A DNA stretch of 50,051 nucleotides from an uncultured Chromatiaceae bacterium (lineage in GTDB: Bacteria; Pseudomonadota; Gammaproteobacteria; Tenderiales; Tenderiaceae), in contig CALZIO010000014.1 of assembly GCA_945787785.1 (NCBI GenBank), positions 1-50,051 of the forward strand, read 5' to 3'. Position 1 is the stretch's first letter; the number at the start of each line of letters is the position of its first letter. Both the position numbers and the translations under genes were made by a program. The notes under the pieces were generated by a model. That model did no database searches. It was not told the DNA's origin and worked only from the letters and a program-made list of their open reading frames with translations. Below, one piece after another: positions 47,649-50,051 of the stretch.

Positions 47649-50051
47649 CTAACTACCACCTTCCCTGCCAAAGACAGTGGCCAGAATATACAAGCTCAAA
47701 CGAAACCCCCAATCGCTCTGTCTGGTGCCAGGGTTTTCACGCTGTGGACTGCTGGCAGGAGAAAGTGCCAAGAGATGGAGAGCTACATAACCGTTCTTTT
47801 TTTGTGCACTCTTTTTTAATGCATCTTTGCGTTGGTATTCATGCAGCGCAATACCGCGCCCCCAGTGGCGCCATTGCGAGGCTCGCTCTGAGCTTTTCTT
47901 TGGGAAGCATGAATAGAGTGTCAATCGATATCTTGGATGCTTAACTGACTTATCACTCGGCACAGTTACATATAATTTCAACACATTTAGTATACGGAGA
48001 AATCGTCGTAAATCTTCTTTCTTGCTAAATGGAATATCTGATTTCCTGGCAGAGCCATGATTTAGAAAATACTTGACACCCCATTGGACCAGCTTCCTTC
48101 TTGATACCGGTAGTTCTTCATAGCGCCGAAGAACATGCTCCACCAATTCAAGGTGACGTTTTTGATGAGGATAAGAAAATATTAGTGGCGGCTCGTCGAG
48201 CTGTTGCCATTCAGGAAGCCGGTGTCGATAGGTCTGATGTCCAGCACCGAGGTATTTCATGGAAGATATATGTGTCGCTCTGGAAATAGCGGCCTCCAAT
48301 TCGGCGCGAGAAATACAGTACCGTTCCTCTAATTCAGAGAGGGAACTATCTTGGTAGGAGTAGCGTTGTATTGCCTCCCATATATCCATTCCGAGGCATC
48401 TTTCTCGAGCAGCTTCACGCTTGTATTCACCGATGTTTTTACTTGAGGGGTCTTGCCATTGTCCTAAATCAGGTTTCTTTGCGATCTTCTTAATTTTTCT
48501 CAGCAAGCGAGGAATTAAAATATCGGCCGCACATCTTTTTTGCTTTGTCAGCTTTTGTATTTGCCGCACTGTCACGCCGGCATAATTTGCAGCCACCTTT
48601 GGATCTATCTCGGGAGTAAGTCGCCCCAATTCTTGTTCGAGCATCCAGGGAACACTGTGTATGTAGTGACTCAATGTCATGCTTGGGCCTGAATGCCCAA
48701 TAGCCATGGAAAGGCCGTACATCACTTTTTGCGAAGGTTCGTCACCACGCGCGAGTCCAAGAACCACCCTGCGCTCGTCCATGATTCGTTCCTCCTCCAT
48801 AGGCTTCATGCCGTCATAGTGCATTAGAAGGTCTTTGTACCGAGGATACATCCACCCCAAGAAGCGCCAGGTACCGAAGCTATGCCTTAAATGGTGAAAG
48901 CGTGTAGCTGGGTCTCCCGTCAAGGTTTGTAGCAGCCACTGTATGTGATCAAAGATCTGGGATTCCTCGATAAAGGGAGTGCCGAGAGATGGTAAGGAGA
49001 ATAGGTAATTATCCGGTGCGGCGCCATGAGACTTTCGAAGCGCGACCCAAACCCGGAGTTGTTCTAGCTCTTGTGAATCAAATAGAACGTGCAGTGGCAG
49101 TCTTCGATTGCCTGCCAGGGATTTCAATTTGCGTTCATCATGCGGTCGGACCAGTGCCTCCATGCTTCCTTCTGTGGTGATATCCTTAATTCTGAGTCCA
49201 ATTGCCTCTTTTCTCCTCAAGCCTGCTTTATAACCCAATGCCATAACCAAGTAGCGGGCCTGGTATAAAGCCTTTTCGGTGGAGTTGTTTTCTCTTTCAC
49301 TCTGGACAAGATAGTGGCTTGATGCCGCGGTGTATTCCTTGGGCAGAATTATCTTGGCATCGACCATCCCTTTTTGAGTTCCGACGCCAATCCAGGGGGC
49401 ATCACTGTCAAGGGGTGCGGCACCCCTCTCATCCTCCAGGCACTCCTGAAAATCTCGCAGATTCTTGGCGATTGAGGAGCGCAAATTTTGGGAATCGACT
49501 GAATCGATGATCTCTTCGTAAATCTCAGTGAGTTTCCCAATCCCTACATGGTTCGGATTTTCCGAACCGAGCCAACCTTGAAGACGACGGGTGATTGAAC
49601 GAAGCCTTGTATAGGCTGACTTCGGTGAAAAGCGGTTCCCCCATCGATTTGGACTAGTGAGGCGCTTAGCTACCCACTCACACAAGTAGACACTGATAGG
49701 TGTGCAATGCCTGCGTTCGTCTTCTATGCGTTCTCTGATTGCTTTGGATATAGCCCCCGGTGTTTTATTCGAGCGCAATAACTTGCCGACAGCCAGCAAT
49801 AAGCGATGGTCGTGATTGCTGGAACAGTCTCCAGTCTTTATGGGTATTACATTTGTAGCTGGGGGTTTGACAGCGTTGCTACCTGCGTCCTTCTTGGGGG
49901 TAAATGGCGGCGCCTTTCCTGAGATCAGGCGCAAAAATGTGGTTGGATGCAGCGTGCGGGAATCATGGGCTCCCTGAGCGCAATCCACAAGTACAGCCGG
50001 CATTTCCAAGCTCAATCTGGCATTGATCGCAGCCAGTAATCTAAGTCTGGA
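47649..50051 (-). CDS. Very large tyrosine recombinase, 5' end outside the window
   Basis: At least 800 residues are encoded; the frame is still open at the right window edge, so a TTG at 50015 need not be the start. The catalytic domain lies in the middle: AGLRRKEAIGLR (Arg I), HHLRHSFGTW (HxxR), IGHSGPSMTLSHYIHS (His and nucleophilic Tyr). A further 300 or so residues follow, with HTH-like segments (VAANYAGVTVRQIQKLTKQK and YCISRAELEAAI). This is about twice the usual integrase length and resembles recombinases found in multi-gene island modules. Partners would lie to the right of the window. Confidence 0.82.
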   Translation of the reverse strand, partial: SRLRLLAAINARLSLEMPAVLVDCAQGAHDSRTLHPTTFLRLISGKAPPFTPKKDAGSNAVKPPATNVIPIKTGDCSSNHDHRLLLAVGKLLRSNKTPGAISKAIRERIEDERRHCTPISVYLCEWVAKRLTSPNRWGNRFSPKSAYTRLRSITRRLQGWLGSENPNHVGIGKLTEIYEEIIDSVDSQNLRSSIAKNLRDFQECLEDERGAAPLDSDAPWIGVGTQKGMVDAKIILPKEYTAASSHYLVQSERENNSTEKALYQARYLVMALGYKAGLRRKEAIGLRIKDITTEGSMEALVRPHDERKLKSLAGNRRLPLHVLFDSQELEQLRVWVALRKSHGAAPDNYLFSLPSLGTPFIEESQIFDHIQWLLQTLTGDPATRFHHLRHSFGTWRFLGWMYPRYKDLLMHYDGMKPMEEERIMDERRVVLGLARGDEPSQKVMYGLSMAIGHSGPSMTLSHYIHSVPWMLEQELGRLTPEIDPKVAANYAGVTVRQIQKLTKQKRCAADILIPRLLRKIKKIAKKPDLGQWQDPSSKNIGEYKREAARERCLGMDIWEAIQRYSYQDSSLSELEERYCISRAELEAAISRATHISSMKYLGAGHQTYRHRLPEWQQLDEPPLIFSYPHQKRHLELVEHVLRRYEELPVSRRKLVQWGVKYFLNHGSARKSDIPFSKKEDLRRFLRILNVLKLYVTVPSDKSVKHPRYRLTLYSCFPKKSSERASQWRHWGRGIALHEYQRKDALKKSAQKKNGYVALHLLALSPASSPQRENPGTRQSDWGFRLSLYILATVFGREGGS

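Overview
The window reads as a gammaproteobacterial chromosome: housekeeping genes on the left (1-21.4 kb) and an accessory region on the right (21.5-50 kb). The gene order AtpZ-like protein, atpI, atpBEFHAGDC, glmU, glmS is typical of Gammaproteobacteria. A sucrose-synthesis operon (fructokinase, sucrose-phosphate synthase with a phosphatase domain, sucrose synthase) resembles those of halotolerant methylotrophs and sulfur or ammonia oxidisers. The genus cannot be fixed from the sequence alone.

Region 1 (1-11.2 kb): a complete F0F1 ATP synthase operon ending in a strong hairpin, then glmU and glmS for UDP-N-acetylglucosamine synthesis, and a small cysteine-containing protein. Region 2 (11.3-21.4 kb): three overlapping or abutting sucrose genes, Rep helicase, and a large AsmA-like DUF748 envelope protein.

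Region 3 (21.5-33.3 kb) is a tRNA-linked defence and mobility island. An intact tRNA-Arg(CCG) is preceded by two degenerate 5' copies of the same tRNA. Then come a decayed type I restriction remnant (an hsdR start fused to a DUF45 metallohydrolase whose HExxH motif has become HVLLH) and a Gabija-like pair (OLD-family ATPase/TOPRIM nuclease plus UvrD-like helicase) behind a small HTH regulator. Palindromic operators separate this unit from a divergent excisionase-integrase operon, which also carries three small unknown genes, two of them paralogues. A Cas4-like/DUF2779 nuclease gene split by a one-base frameshift, an unknown gene and a HipBA toxin-antitoxin pair with a symmetric operator follow.

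Region 4 (33.3-37.8 kb): a hairpin-rich non-coding segment, a cassette of DUF3616 protein, DUF4956 membrane protein and an OprP/OprO-type porin, then the last ~55 codons of a tyrosine recombinase starting at the porin stop, and the 3' half of a phosphatidylserine decarboxylase gene. These look like scars of recombination. Region 5 (37.9-42.3 kb): a compact minus-strand operon (radical SAM protein, two half-size permeases, ZIP metal transporter, zinc-ribbon protein), a DUF3365 haem protein and a small membrane protein. Region 6 (42.8-50 kb): a two-gene RND efflux system and a very large tyrosine recombinase running off the right edge.

The best candidates for something new are the paralogous small proteins linked to the integrase, the Gabija-like locus under a shared palindromic operator, and the radical SAM/split-permease/ZIP operon. 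All functional statements come from motif reading without database searches.
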